Below, piece by piece: positions 1 through 6,825 of a DNA stretch of 8,038 bases. The translations under genes were made by a program, and so were the position numbers. Under the pieces are notes generated by a model that had not been told where the DNA came from, did not search any database, and worked only from the letters and a program-made list of their open reading frames with translations. Within the stretch, counting starts at the first letter, position 1; each line of letters starts with the position of its first letter. Origin of the DNA: an uncultured Gammaproteobacteria bacterium (GTDB taxonomy: Bacteria; Pseudomonadota; Gammaproteobacteria; Steroidobacterales; Woeseiaceae); contig CALKYK010000430.1 of assembly GCA_938003715.1 (NCBI GenBank), positions 1-8,038 on the forward strand, in the 5' to 3' direction.

Positions 1-393
1 ATCGAGACAATCAAGGCGACCGTTACTGCCGAATCCCGCCATCCCGTGGCCGCTATCATCCAGTCCAAGTCACTCGATGCACGCTCGGTGGCCCGCGTCG
101 TCGACAAGCTCGTGGTCGAACTCGAGAGCAAGCTCGGCACGAACGACGTAACGCTGGAACTCGACGACGCGGCGCGCGAATGGATCGCCGAACGCGGCTA
201 CGACCCGAAGATGGGCGCGCGGCCGATGGCGCGCGTGATCCAGGAACACATCAAGCGCCCGCTCGCCGAGGAGTTGCTGTTCGGCAGCCTGGCCGACGGC
301 GGTCACGTCCGCATCACGGTCGGCGACGACGATACGTTGAAACTGGTCGCGGAACCGGTACGCAGGGAACTCGCGCACCTGCCGGACGAGTAG
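1..393 (+). CDS. clpA: ClpA, ATP-binding unfoldase subunit of the ClpAP protease (C-terminal fragment, 130 residues)
   Basis: This is the 3' end of clpA; the start and most of the gene lie before the window. ClpA is a hexameric AAA+ unfoldase that feeds substrates, including ClpS-delivered N-degron proteins, into ClpP in the cytosol. The fragment covers the end of the second AAA+ module and the D2 small domain. Visible landmarks are the VVDKLVVELESKL helix (about residues 33-45), the stretch GYDPKMGARPMARVIQ with the sensor-2 arginine (GAR, R74 of the fragment), and RPLAEELLFGSL near the end, all typical of ClpA. The frame is open from base 1, so the GTG at 46 is not the real start. Odd: fragment residues 6-22, where ClpA normally reads close to FTPEFRNRLD, carry many substitutions, and the expected arginine finger is Pro15 (see findings). 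The stop is TAG at 391-393, 12 bases from the convergent infA stop. Confidence 0.95.
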   Translation: METIKATVTAESRHPVAAIIQSKSLDARSVARVVDKLVVELESKLGTNDVTLELDDAAREWIAERGYDPKMGARPMARVIQEHIKRPLAEELLFGSLADGGHVRITVGDDDTLKLVAEPVRRELAHLPDE

Positions 394-405
394 GGGCTTC
401 GGCCG

Positions 406-624
<219 letters not shown>

Positions 625-632
625 TTTACTTG

Positions 633-639
633 CTTCTCC
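633..639 (-). promoter_or_regulatory. infA ribosome binding site deciding the TTG start
   Basis: Read on the minus strand, GGAGAAG lies 8 bases upstream of the TTG at 622-624. That is a good Shine-Dalgarno match and spacing. It supports the unusual TTG over the in-frame ATG eight codons later, which has no comparable site at that distance. Confidence 0.6.
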
Positions 640-656
640 GCTGAAAATGCCCGCGA

Positions 657-685
657 ATTGTGCAGAAACGCCCCCCCTATTGCAA
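657..685 (-). promoter_or_regulatory. Possible sigma70 promoter for infA
   Basis: On the minus strand, TTGCAA (680-685, 4 of 6 matches to TTGACA) and CACAAT (657-662, 4 of 6 to TATAAT) are separated by exactly 17 bases. The predicted transcription start near 650 would give a leader of about 25 bases containing the infA ribosome binding site. The -35 lies at the last codons of aat, and the spacer contains a run of seven G. This is inferred from pattern only; such matches also occur by chance. It fits infA being expressed apart from its upstream neighbours. Confidence 0.35.
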
Positions 686-1414
686 CGAATCGGCGCTGAC
701 TGTGCGGCGCCCTGCCGGCAGCCCGGTCCAGCGTTCCGGGGCTCTGCAGGCGTCGGCGAGGAGAGCCGAAAACGCCGCCCGCGGCATCAGCCTGGCGCCG
801 AGCGTCAACAGGTGCGGCGACTCCACCTGGCAGTCGAGCAGCAGAAAATCGCGCGCCGCGAGTTCGCGGCAGAGCACCAGCATTGCCGCTCTCGACGCGT
901 CGTCATGCCGGCTGAACATCGATTCGCCGAAGAACACGCGACCGATCGCGAGTCCGTACATGCCGCCAACCCGCTCGTCGCCCGAGCGAATCTCCACCGA
1001 GTCCGCCCAGCCGTCGCGTCGCAGCCCGGAATAGGCACGCGCCATGTCTTCGGTGATCCAGGTGCCGTCCTGGCCCGGGCGCTCCTCGGCGCAGGCCGCG
1101 ACGACGTCGTCGAATGCTTCGTTGAAGCTCGACACGAATTCGGCACGCCGGAGCGAACGCCGCAGGCTGCGCGAGACGTGAAACTGCGACGGCTCCAGCA
1201 CGCAACGGGGGTCCGGCGACCACCACAGGATCGGCTGGCCCTCACTGAACCACGGGAAGATGCCGTGCCGGTACGCATACAGCAGTCGCTCGGCTGACAG
1301 GTCGCCCCCGGCGGCGAGCAGGCCGTTCGGTTCCCCGGCTGCCTTGCTGACGTCGGGCAAGCGCTCCGGCGGATCGCCGGCGCTGATCCAGGCGATGCGC
1401 GACGAATTCTTCAC
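677..1414 (-). CDS. aat: Leucyl/phenylalanyl-tRNA--protein transferase
   Basis: Aat transfers Leu or Phe from aminoacyl-tRNA to proteins with N-terminal Arg or Lys, making bacterial N-degrons for ClpS/ClpAP in the cytosol. The 245-residue protein has the family landmarks in order: EPNGLLAAGGDLS (28-40), YRHGIFPWF (48-56), ILWWSPDPR (62-70), GTWIT (117-121), GESMFSR (163-169, including the conserved Glu164) and DCQV (194-197, the catalytic Asp/Gln region). The start is GTG at 1412-1414. It overlaps the stop of the FemAB-like gene in the four bases GTGA, so translation is probably coupled. The stop is TAG. Odd: the usual LH...AHSVE stretch reads LR...ADSVE (R132, D138). The partner protease subunit ClpA is encoded just beyond infA, so both ends of the Leu/N-degron pathway are adjacent. 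Confidence 0.96.
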   Translation of the reverse strand: MKNSSRIAWISAGDPPERLPDVSKAAGEPNGLLAAGGDLSAERLLYAYRHGIFPWFSEGQPILWWSPDPRCVLEPSQFHVSRSLRRSLRRAEFVSSFNEAFDDVVAACAEERPGQDGTWITEDMARAYSGLRRDGWADSVEIRSGDERVGGMYGLAIGRVFFGESMFSRHDDASRAAMLVLCRELAARDFLLLDCQVESPHLLTLGARLMPRAAFSALLADACRAPERWTGLPAGRRTVSADSLQ

Positions 1415-2559
1415 TTGCCATCCGGCGCATCGATTTGCCCGGACCGGTACGGGCTGTGGGCATTGACGGCATCGATATAGTCGTCGACATGACGGGACTC
1501 GGAGCGCAGGTAGCGACCGACGGCGGAAAAAAACTCGGGCCGCTCGAGCCAGTGAGCGGACCAGGTTTCGACCGGCAGGAAACCGCGACTGATCTTGTGT
1601 TCGCCCTGCGTGCCCGGTTCGAAGACCTCGAGCCCGTGCTCGATGCAGTATTCGATGCCCTGGTAGTAGCAGGTCTCGAAGTGCAGCGCATTGTAGCGCG
1701 CCGCGGCACCCCAGTAGCGACCGTACAGGCGCTTTCCGCCGCGGAAAAAGACCGCGGCGGCAACCGCTTCGCCGTCTCTTTCGGCCAGCACGACGAGCAG
1801 CGCCTGCGGCAGCCGCGACGAGACCTCGACGAAAAACTCGAGGCTGAAGTACGGCATCGAGCCGCGGCGCAGGAACGTCATGCTGATCAGTTCGTAGATA
1901 TCGGTCCAGGTCGCACGGTCCAGCGACTGGCCGTCGAGCCGGCGAAAGCGAATGCCCTGTTCGCGCACCCGGCGGCGTTCGCGGCGAACCTTCTTGCGCT
2001 TGGCGGCGCTGAACGTTTCGAGAAACCCGTCGAACGACCGGTAGCCGCGATTCTGCCAGTGGAACTGGCAGTCCTTGCGTATCTTAAGGCCGGCATCGCG
2101 CAGATCGTCGAGTTCGGTGTCGAGCGGGAACAGCACGTGCAGCGACGAGTGCCCGCGTTCGCGGGCAAAGCCGAGCGCGGCATCGAGAAGGGCGGCACGG
2201 GTATGATCGTCGGCCGCGAGCAGCCGCGGGCTCGGCGCCGGCGTGAACGGCACGGCGGAGACGAGTTTGGGGTAGTAGTCGAAGCCCGCCTGGTGGTAGG
2301 CCTGCGCCCAGCTCCAGTCGAAGACGAACTCGCCCCAGGAGTGGGTTTTCTCGTAGAGCGGCATCGCGCCCTTGAGCCTGCCGCGGGCGTTGCGCACGGC
2401 AACGTGGCGCGGCGTCCAGCCGGTCGCGGCCGACACACAGCCGCTTTGTTCAGCAGCAAGCAGGAACTCGTGGCGCAGGAACGGGTAGTCGCTGCCGACG
2501 AGGCGGTTCCATTCGCGCGCGTCGAATGCCTCGATCGAATGGCTCAGTTCGGCACGCAC
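1411..2559 (-). CDS. FemAB-like (GNAT fold) acyltransferase of the COG3146 / PF04339 type
   Basis: The 382-residue protein resembles the proteobacterial FemAB-like family (older name DUF482, peptidoglycan biosynthesis/recognition). Supporting segments are YPFLRHEFL (25-33), the aromatic DWSWAQAYHQAG stretch (81-92), a basic region KRKKVRRERRRVREQG (187-202), YGRYWGA (279-285), LHFETCYYQGIEYCIEHGL (292-310) and FEPGTQGEHKISRGFLP (313-329). FemAB relatives use aminoacyl-tRNA as donor in peptidoglycan or protein aminoacylation; the substrate of this branch is not known to me, so the function is open. There is no signal peptide or membrane segment, so it is probably cytosolic. The start is GTG at 2557-2559 with a GAGGA site about 8 bases upstream. 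It follows trxB after 15 bases and overlaps aat by 4 bases, so the three are probably one transcript. Sitting beside aat, also a GNAT-fold aminoacyl-tRNA transferase, is suggestive but not proof of a shared pathway. Confidence 0.85.
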   Translation of the reverse strand: MRAELSHSIEAFDAREWNRLVGSDYPFLRHEFLLAAEQSGCVSAATGWTPRHVAVRNARGRLKGAMPLYEKTHSWGEFVFDWSWAQAYHQAGFDYYPKLVSAVPFTPAPSPRLLAADDHTRAALLDAALGFARERGHSSLHVLFPLDTELDDLRDAGLKIRKDCQFHWQNRGYRSFDGFLETFSAAKRKKVRRERRRVREQGIRFRRLDGQSLDRATWTDIYELISMTFLRRGSMPYFSLEFFVEVSSRLPQALLVVLAERDGEAVAAAVFFRGGKRLYGRYWGAAARYNALHFETCYYQGIEYCIEHGLEVFEPGTQGEHKISRGFLPVETWSAHWLERPEFFSAVGRYLRSESRHVDDYIDAVNAHSPYRSGQIDAPDGK

Positions 2560-2574
2560 GCCGGCCGTCCTCGC

Positions 2575-3561
2575 TCATGCCGCCGCGTCACTCGCCGCGT
2601 CCCGGGACTTTTGCAGATCCAGGTACTTCTCGGCGTCGAGCGCCGCCATGCAGCCGGCACCTGCTGACGTAATCGCCTGCCGGTATACCTGGTCCGCGAC
2701 GTCGCCCGCAGCGAATACGCCGGGTACGCTGGTCGCGGTCGCGTCCCCGGTGAGCCCCGACTTGACGATGATGTAGCCGTTCAGCATGTCGAGCTGGCCC
2801 TCGAAAAGGCCGGTGTTCGGGCTGTGCCCGATCGCAATGAAGACGCCCGACAGCGCGAGGTCACGGGTTTTCGACGCGTCTTTGGTGCCGCGGATGCGCA
2901 AGCCGGTCACGCCGGCATCGTCGCCGAGGACCTCGTCGACGACGTGATCCCACAGCAGGTCGACCTTGCCCTGATCCGCGCGTTCGAAAAGCTGCTTCTG
3001 CAGGATTTTTTCGGCGCGCAGTTCGTCACGTCGATGCACCAGCGTCACTTTCGAGGCGATGTTGCTGAGGTACAGCGCTTCCTCGACCGCGGTGTTGCCG
3101 CCGCCGACGACCGCCACGTCCTGATCGCGATAGAAAAATCCGTCGCAGGTAGCGCAGGCGGATACACCGCGACCCTTGAATGCTTCCTCGGAAGGCAACC
3201 CCAGGTATTTCGCGGTGGCCCCGGTCGCAATGATCAGTGCATCGCAGGTGTAGGTGCCGTAGTCACCCTGCAATCGAAACGGTCGCACGGTCACGTCGGC
3301 TTCATTGATGTGGTCGTTGACGACCTCGACGTCGTAGCGCTGTACGTGCTCGAGCATCCGCTGCATCAGTTCCGGTCCCTGCAGACCCTCGGCGTCACCC
3401 GGCCAGTTGTCGACGTCGGTCGTGGTCATCAGCTGGCCGCCCTGCTCGATGCCGGTGATCATGACCGGGTCGAGATTCGCGCGTGCCGCGTACACACCGG
3501 CCGCGTAGCCGGCGGGGCCGGAGCCCAGGATCAGCACGCGGCAATGTTTCGGATTGCTCAT
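2575..3561 (-). CDS. trxB: Thioredoxin reductase (NADPH, FAD)
   Basis: TrxB passes electrons from NADPH through FAD and a redox disulfide to thioredoxin in the cytosol. The 328-residue product has every expected element of the low-molecular-weight class. These are the N-terminal FAD-binding GSGPAGY (13-19), GGQL followed by TTTDVDNWPG (41-55), the redox-active CATC (C136, C139), the NADPH-binding GGGNTAVEEALYLS (153-166), the HRR triad that selects NADPH phosphate (176-178), and GVFAAGDV (281-288) before the C-terminal helix. Length is usual for the family (about 315-330), with a short Ala-rich tail. The start is ATG at 3559-3561, with a weak AAGG site about 10 bases upstream. It heads the minus-strand cluster and is transcribed divergently from ftsK. 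In E. coli, trxB also lies close to ftsK, with lrp between. Confidence 0.98.
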   Translation of the reverse strand: MSNPKHCRVLILGSGPAGYAAGVYAARANLDPVMITGIEQGGQLMTTTDVDNWPGDAEGLQGPELMQRMLEHVQRYDVEVVNDHINEADVTVRPFRLQGDYGTYTCDALIIATGATAKYLGLPSEEAFKGRGVSACATCDGFFYRDQDVAVVGGGNTAVEEALYLSNIASKVTLVHRRDELRAEKILQKQLFERADQGKVDLLWDHVVDEVLGDDAGVTGLRIRGTKDASKTRDLALSGVFIAIGHSPNTGLFEGQLDMLNGYIIVKSGLTGDATATSVPGVFAAGDVADQVYRQAITSAGAGCMAALDAEKYLDLQKSRDAASDAAA

Positions 3562-3817
3562 GTATAATTTGCCTTAACGTAACGGCCGGACCGGCCTGAC
3601 TCTCGCTTTTGCCCTGTCGTGCTGACATGCGCCTGTCGCGGCCGCATTCAAGCCCCGCAGAGTGTAGGTAAAAGGCGTGGCAAAGGCGACCTGGCGTCGT
3701 CGCCTCTGGACGGCGCCGGGCGTGATCGGGCGCGGCCTCCGTTTGCCGTGCGGCTTGGGAAGCAAAACGCATTTAATTCAATGTGTTAGAAATAACACAT
3801 TACAGATTGCATTAATT
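3562..3817. promoter_or_regulatory. Divergent trxB / ftsK intergenic region
   Basis: This 256-base stretch holds no convincing gene and must contain the promoters of both flanking operons. The ftsK-proximal end (about 3763-3817) is markedly AT-rich in a GC-rich window, as expected for a promoter or operator region. It contains a perfect inverted repeat at 3780-3801. The trxB-proximal side has the 13-base palindrome GGCCGGACCGGCC (3584-3596) and a 7-bp stem (3684-3690 with 3699-3705) that could fold in either transcript. I found no promoter with good matches to both sigma70 boxes on either strand, so transcription starts are not assigned. The ftsK reading frame stays open back through this region to a GTG at 3677, but that extension does not resemble FtsK. 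Confidence 0.6.
3780..3801. repeat. Perfect 9-bp inverted repeat with GAAA loop upstream of ftsK
   Basis: Arms AATGTGTTA (3780-3788) and TAACACATT (3793-3801) are exact reverse complements separated by GAAA (3789-3792). The right arm ends 16 bases before the ftsK ATG. As DNA it has the symmetry and size of a dimeric repressor operator. As RNA it would form a hairpin with a GNRA-type tetraloop in the ftsK leader. It has no downstream U tract and is not a terminator. I do not recognise the motif: it does not fit the CRP, FNR, LexA or ArgR consensus spacing. Confidence 0.7.
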
Positions 3818-6136
3818 ATGGCCAGAGCCAGGCAAAGCGTGCAGCAGGCGACCGGGGTCTCGGACCAGGTCGTCAAGACCCTCCGCGAAGGGGCGCTGTG
3901 GATCTTCGCGGCGCTGGCGCTGATACTGTGGTTCGCATTGTTCACCTACCACCCGGCCGATCCCGGCTTCATGCAGGCCGGCGGCAGCGGCGAGATCGAG
4001 AACGGGGTCGGTCGCTTCGGTGCGCTGGTCGCCGACCTGTTGTTCACGGTGTTCGGCCGCCCGGCATACCTGTTCACGGTGATGGTGTTCTACTTCGGCT
4101 GGATGATCTTTCGCGAGCAGCAGACCCGGCAGCCGTTCACGCGCGCCGACTACACGCTTCGCTTCATCGGATTCGTCGCAACCCTGATCACGAGCTGCGG
4201 GCTCGCGACGCTGCATTTTTCGCCGCTCGGGTTTCGCGAGACGGCCGGCGGCATCGTCGGCCAGGCAACCGGAGAAAATCTCGCCGCGGTCATGAAGCTG
4301 CTCGGCGCAAGCGTGCTGCTGTTTTTCCTCTGGGTCGCGTCGGTTTCCGTCTTCCTCGGCATTTCCTGGCTGGCCGTAATGGATCGCATCGGCCGCTGGT
4401 GCCTCATTGGCTACGAGAAGGCGCGGGAAAAAATCGGCGAGCTTCGCGATCGCGCCGAAGGCCGTCGCCAGCAGGCGCTGCGCCAGAACGTGTTCGAGAA
4501 AGAGAAGCAGCGCACGGCGTCGCGTTCGCCACCGAAGATCGAGCCGACGATGGCCCCACTCGAGCCGAGCGCGCGCGCTGAAAAGGAGCGGCAGGTGCCG
4601 CTGTTCGATCCGCCATCAGCGGGAGAACTGCCGCCGCTGTCCCTGCTCGACGATCCGAAACCGGCGACGCAGGGCTATTCGGAAGACTCGCTGGAGGCAA
4701 TGTCGCGGCTGGTCGAGATCAAGCTCCGGGACTTTGGTATCGAGGTCGAGGTCGTGTCCGTGTCGCCGGGACCGATCATTACGCGCTTCGAACTCGACCC
4801 TGCACCCGGCGTCAAGGTCAGCCAGATTTCCAATCTTGCGAAGGATCTCGCGCGTTCGCTGTCGGTGGTCAGTGTGCGCGTCGTCGAGGTTATTCCCGGC
4901 AAGTCCTACGTCGGCCTGGAGATCCCGAACGAGTCGCGCGAGCTGGTGACCCTGGGTGAGATCCTGAAGAGCAAGGCTTACGACGATCTCGCATCGCCGC
5001 TGACGCTGGCGCTCGGCAAGGACATCGGCGGCAAGTCGGTCGTTGCCGACCTGTCGCGCATGCCGCACCTGCTGATTGCCGGCACCACCGGCTCCGGTAA
5101 ATCGGTGGCGATCAACGCGATGGTTCTCTCCCTGCTTTACAAGGCGCAGCCCGAGCACGTGCGCCTGATCATGGTCGACCCGAAGATGCTCGAGCTGTCG
5201 GTGTACGAGGGCATTCCGCATCTGCTGACGCCGGTCGTCACGGACATGAAGGAGGCGGCGAACGCCCTGCGCTGGTGCGTCGGCGAGATGGACCGTCGCT
5301 ACCGGCTGATGGCAGCGCTCGGCGTGCGCAACATCGGCGGCTACAATCGCAAGGTCAAGGACGCGATCGCCGCGGGCAAGCCGATTCCCGACCCGACCTT
5401 CACGCCGCCGGAAATCGAGGATCCGGACAAGCCGGTCGAGCATCCGACGCTGACGCCGCTGCCGTTCATCGTCGTCATCATCGACGAGCTGGCCGACATG
5501 ATGATGATCGTCGGCAAGAAGGTCGAGGAGCTGATTGCGCGCCTCGCGCAGAAGGCGCGGGCGTCGGGCATCCACATGCTGCTGGCCACGCAGCGTCCGT
5601 CAGTGGACGTCATCACCGGCCTGATCAAGGCCAATATTCCGTGCCGCATCGCGTTCCAGGTGTCGGCAAAGGTCGATTCGCGGACGATCCTCGATCAGAT
5701 GGGCGCCGAAAACCTGCTCGGCCACGGCGACATGCTGTACCTGCCGCCGGGCACCTCGGTACCGATTCGTGTGCACGGGGCATTCGTCGCGGACCACGAG
5801 GTGCACGCTGTCGTCCGGCACCTGAAGAAATCCGGCAGCCCGCGCTACATCGACGACATCATCGAGACGCCGAGCACGATGACACCGGGGCTGACTGGGC
5901 TCGAAACGCTGCCCGGCGACCCCGTCGATGCGGAACAGGACCCGCTGTACGACCAGGCGGTGCAGGTCGTCATGGAGACCCGCAAGGCATCGATCTCGGG
6001 CGTGCAGCGGCGGCTCAAGATCGGCTACAACCGGGCGGCCCGGATGGTCGAAACGATGGAGCAGGCTGGCCTGGTCGGGCCGCTGCAGCCGAACGGTTCG
6101 CGGGAGATTCTGGTGCCGCCGCCGGTCAAAGACTGA
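3818..6136 (+). CDS. ftsK: DNA translocase FtsK
   Basis: FtsK is a septal membrane-anchored hexameric motor that pumps chromosome termini and activates XerCD recombination at dif. The 772-residue protein has four N-terminal membrane helices (about 27-44, 81-98, 114-132, 161-187). A short charged and Pro-containing linker follows (about 190-285). The alpha domain comes next (about 290-395, ending in YVGLEIPN). The motor domain has Walker A GTTGSGKS (422-429) and Walker B IVVIIDE (551-557, D556/E557). The C-terminal winged-helix gamma domain (about 708-772, including KIGYNRAARMVE) reads KOPS sites. Length is that of compact proteobacterial FtsK; E. coli's is far longer because of its linker. 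I chose ATG 3818 because upstream in-frame residues look random and the N-terminus then leads straight into TM1. There is no clear Shine-Dalgarno site. lolA begins 29 bases after the stop. Confidence 0.97.
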   Translation: MARARQSVQQATGVSDQVVKTLREGALWIFAALALILWFALFTYHPADPGFMQAGGSGEIENGVGRFGALVADLLFTVFGRPAYLFTVMVFYFGWMIFREQQTRQPFTRADYTLRFIGFVATLITSCGLATLHFSPLGFRETAGGIVGQATGENLAAVMKLLGASVLLFFLWVASVSVFLGISWLAVMDRIGRWCLIGYEKAREKIGELRDRAEGRRQQALRQNVFEKEKQRTASRSPPKIEPTMAPLEPSARAEKERQVPLFDPPSAGELPPLSLLDDPKPATQGYSEDSLEAMSRLVEIKLRDFGIEVEVVSVSPGPIITRFELDPAPGVKVSQISNLAKDLARSLSVVSVRVVEVIPGKSYVGLEIPNESRELVTLGEILKSKAYDDLASPLTLALGKDIGGKSVVADLSRMPHLLIAGTTGSGKSVAINAMVLSLLYKAQPEHVRLIMVDPKMLELSVYEGIPHLLTPVVTDMKEAANALRWCVGEMDRRYRLMAALGVRNIGGYNRKVKDAIAAGKPIPDPTFTPPEIEDPDKPVEHPTLTPLPFIVVIIDELADMMMIVGKKVEELIARLAQKARASGIHMLLATQRPSVDVITGLIKANIPCRIAFQVSAKVDSRTILDQMGAENLLGHGDMLYLPPGTSVPIRVHGAFVADHEVHAVVRHLKKSGSPRYIDDIIETPSTMTPGLTGLETLPGDPVDAEQDPLYDQAVQVVMETRKASISGVQRRLKIGYNRAARMVETMEQAGLVGPLQPNGSREILVPPPVKD

Positions 6137-6165
6137 TAGTCCCTCAAGTAACGGAAGCTCGCCGA

Positions 6166-6825
6166 ATGACCACGAAAACCGCCGCCTGGCCGGCAATCCT
6201 CGCCTCGCTCCTGCTCGTTGCCCCGGTTTCTGGAATCGCAGACGACGTGGAAGATCCGGGGCTCGCACTGTTGCGTAACTTCCTGGACAACGTCGAAACG
6301 CTGACGGCCGGGTTCGAGCAGCAGCTCATCGACGCGGACGATGTCGTCGTCGAGGAATCCGCCGGCACTGTCGAAATCGCCAGACCCGGCCGGTTTCGCT
6401 GGAGCTACGCCTATCCGTATGAACAGCTGCTGGTCGCTGACGGCGTGAACGTCGGCGATCTCGAACAGGTCACAGTGAAGGCGCAGTCCGATGCACTCGG
6501 CGCGACGCCGGCGCTGTTGCTCGGCGGTTCGCGCGACGTGCTCGAGGAATTCGACTACGTCGACTCGTTCACCGATCGCGGCACGGTGTGGGTGCGCATG
6601 CGGCCGAAGCCCTCGGAAAACGGCTTCACGCGCGTCGAGTTGGGGTTCACGGACGGCTCGTTGAGCCGCATGCTGTTTGCGGACAACCTCGACCAGACCA
6701 CGATCATCGGCCTGTTCGATATCACGACAAACGCGCCGCTCGACGAGGCGCGCTTCCGCTTCGAGCCGCCGGCGGGCGTCGACGTCGTCGGCGAGGCTCG
6801 GGTTGCCGGCCACACGGCCAACTGA
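6166..6825 (+). CDS. lolA: Outer-membrane lipoprotein carrier protein LolA
   Basis: LolA is the periplasmic chaperone that takes lipoproteins from the LolCDE transporter and hands them to LolB at the outer membrane. The 219-residue precursor begins with a signal peptide (basic start, hydrophobic core about 8-20, likely cleavage after GIA near residue 25). It continues with family segments: LTAGFEQQL, the strand RPGRFRWSYAYPYEQLLVADG (R73-G93, including the conserved Arg of the lipoprotein-binding barrel), DLEQVTVK, TPALLLGG, and the C-terminal FRFEPPAGVDVV. The ATG at 6166 is preceded by GGAAG with an 8-base spacer. The same frame is open far upstream inside ftsK, but only this start gives a signal peptide. 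Odd: between D92 and Q101 the protein is about 4 residues shorter than usual and lacks the W-x-Y segment. The stop TGA directly abuts the next ATG. Confidence 0.93.
   Translation: MTTKTAAWPAILASLLLVAPVSGIADDVEDPGLALLRNFLDNVETLTAGFEQQLIDADDVVVEESAGTVEIARPGRFRWSYAYPYEQLLVADGVNVGDLEQVTVKAQSDALGATPALLLGGSRDVLEEFDYVDSFTDRGTVWVRMRPKPSENGFTRVELGFTDGSLSRMLFADNLDQTTIIGLFDITTNAPLDEARFRFEPPAGVDVVGEARVAGHTAN

Noticed and set aside
1435..2667. 410-codon open frame on the plus strand, opposite the FemAB-like gene and the end of trxB
   Set aside because: It is antisense to two genes with clear family motifs, shows no recognisable domain and has Arg/Ala-rich composition typical of shadow frames in GC-rich DNA.
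3780..3801. Reading the inverted repeat as a CRP or FNR site
   Set aside because: TGTG and CACA are separated by 10 bases instead of the 8 expected for CRP, and the TTGAT/ATCAA half-sites of FNR are absent.
3677..3817. 47-codon N-terminal extension of ftsK from a GTG
   Set aside because: The extra residues show no resemblance to FtsK and would read through the AT-rich inverted repeat; ATG 3818 gives a normal N-terminus.
4616..5575. 319-codon open frame on the minus strand inside ftsK
   Set aside because: It mirrors the FtsK motor domain and is explained by codon bias; no motif or ribosome binding site supports it.
5275..6165. Upstream in-frame extension of lolA, which would make a 516-residue fusion
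   Set aside because: The extension is a +1/-1 shadow of ftsK. Only the ATG at 6166 gives a proper signal peptide and ribosome binding site.
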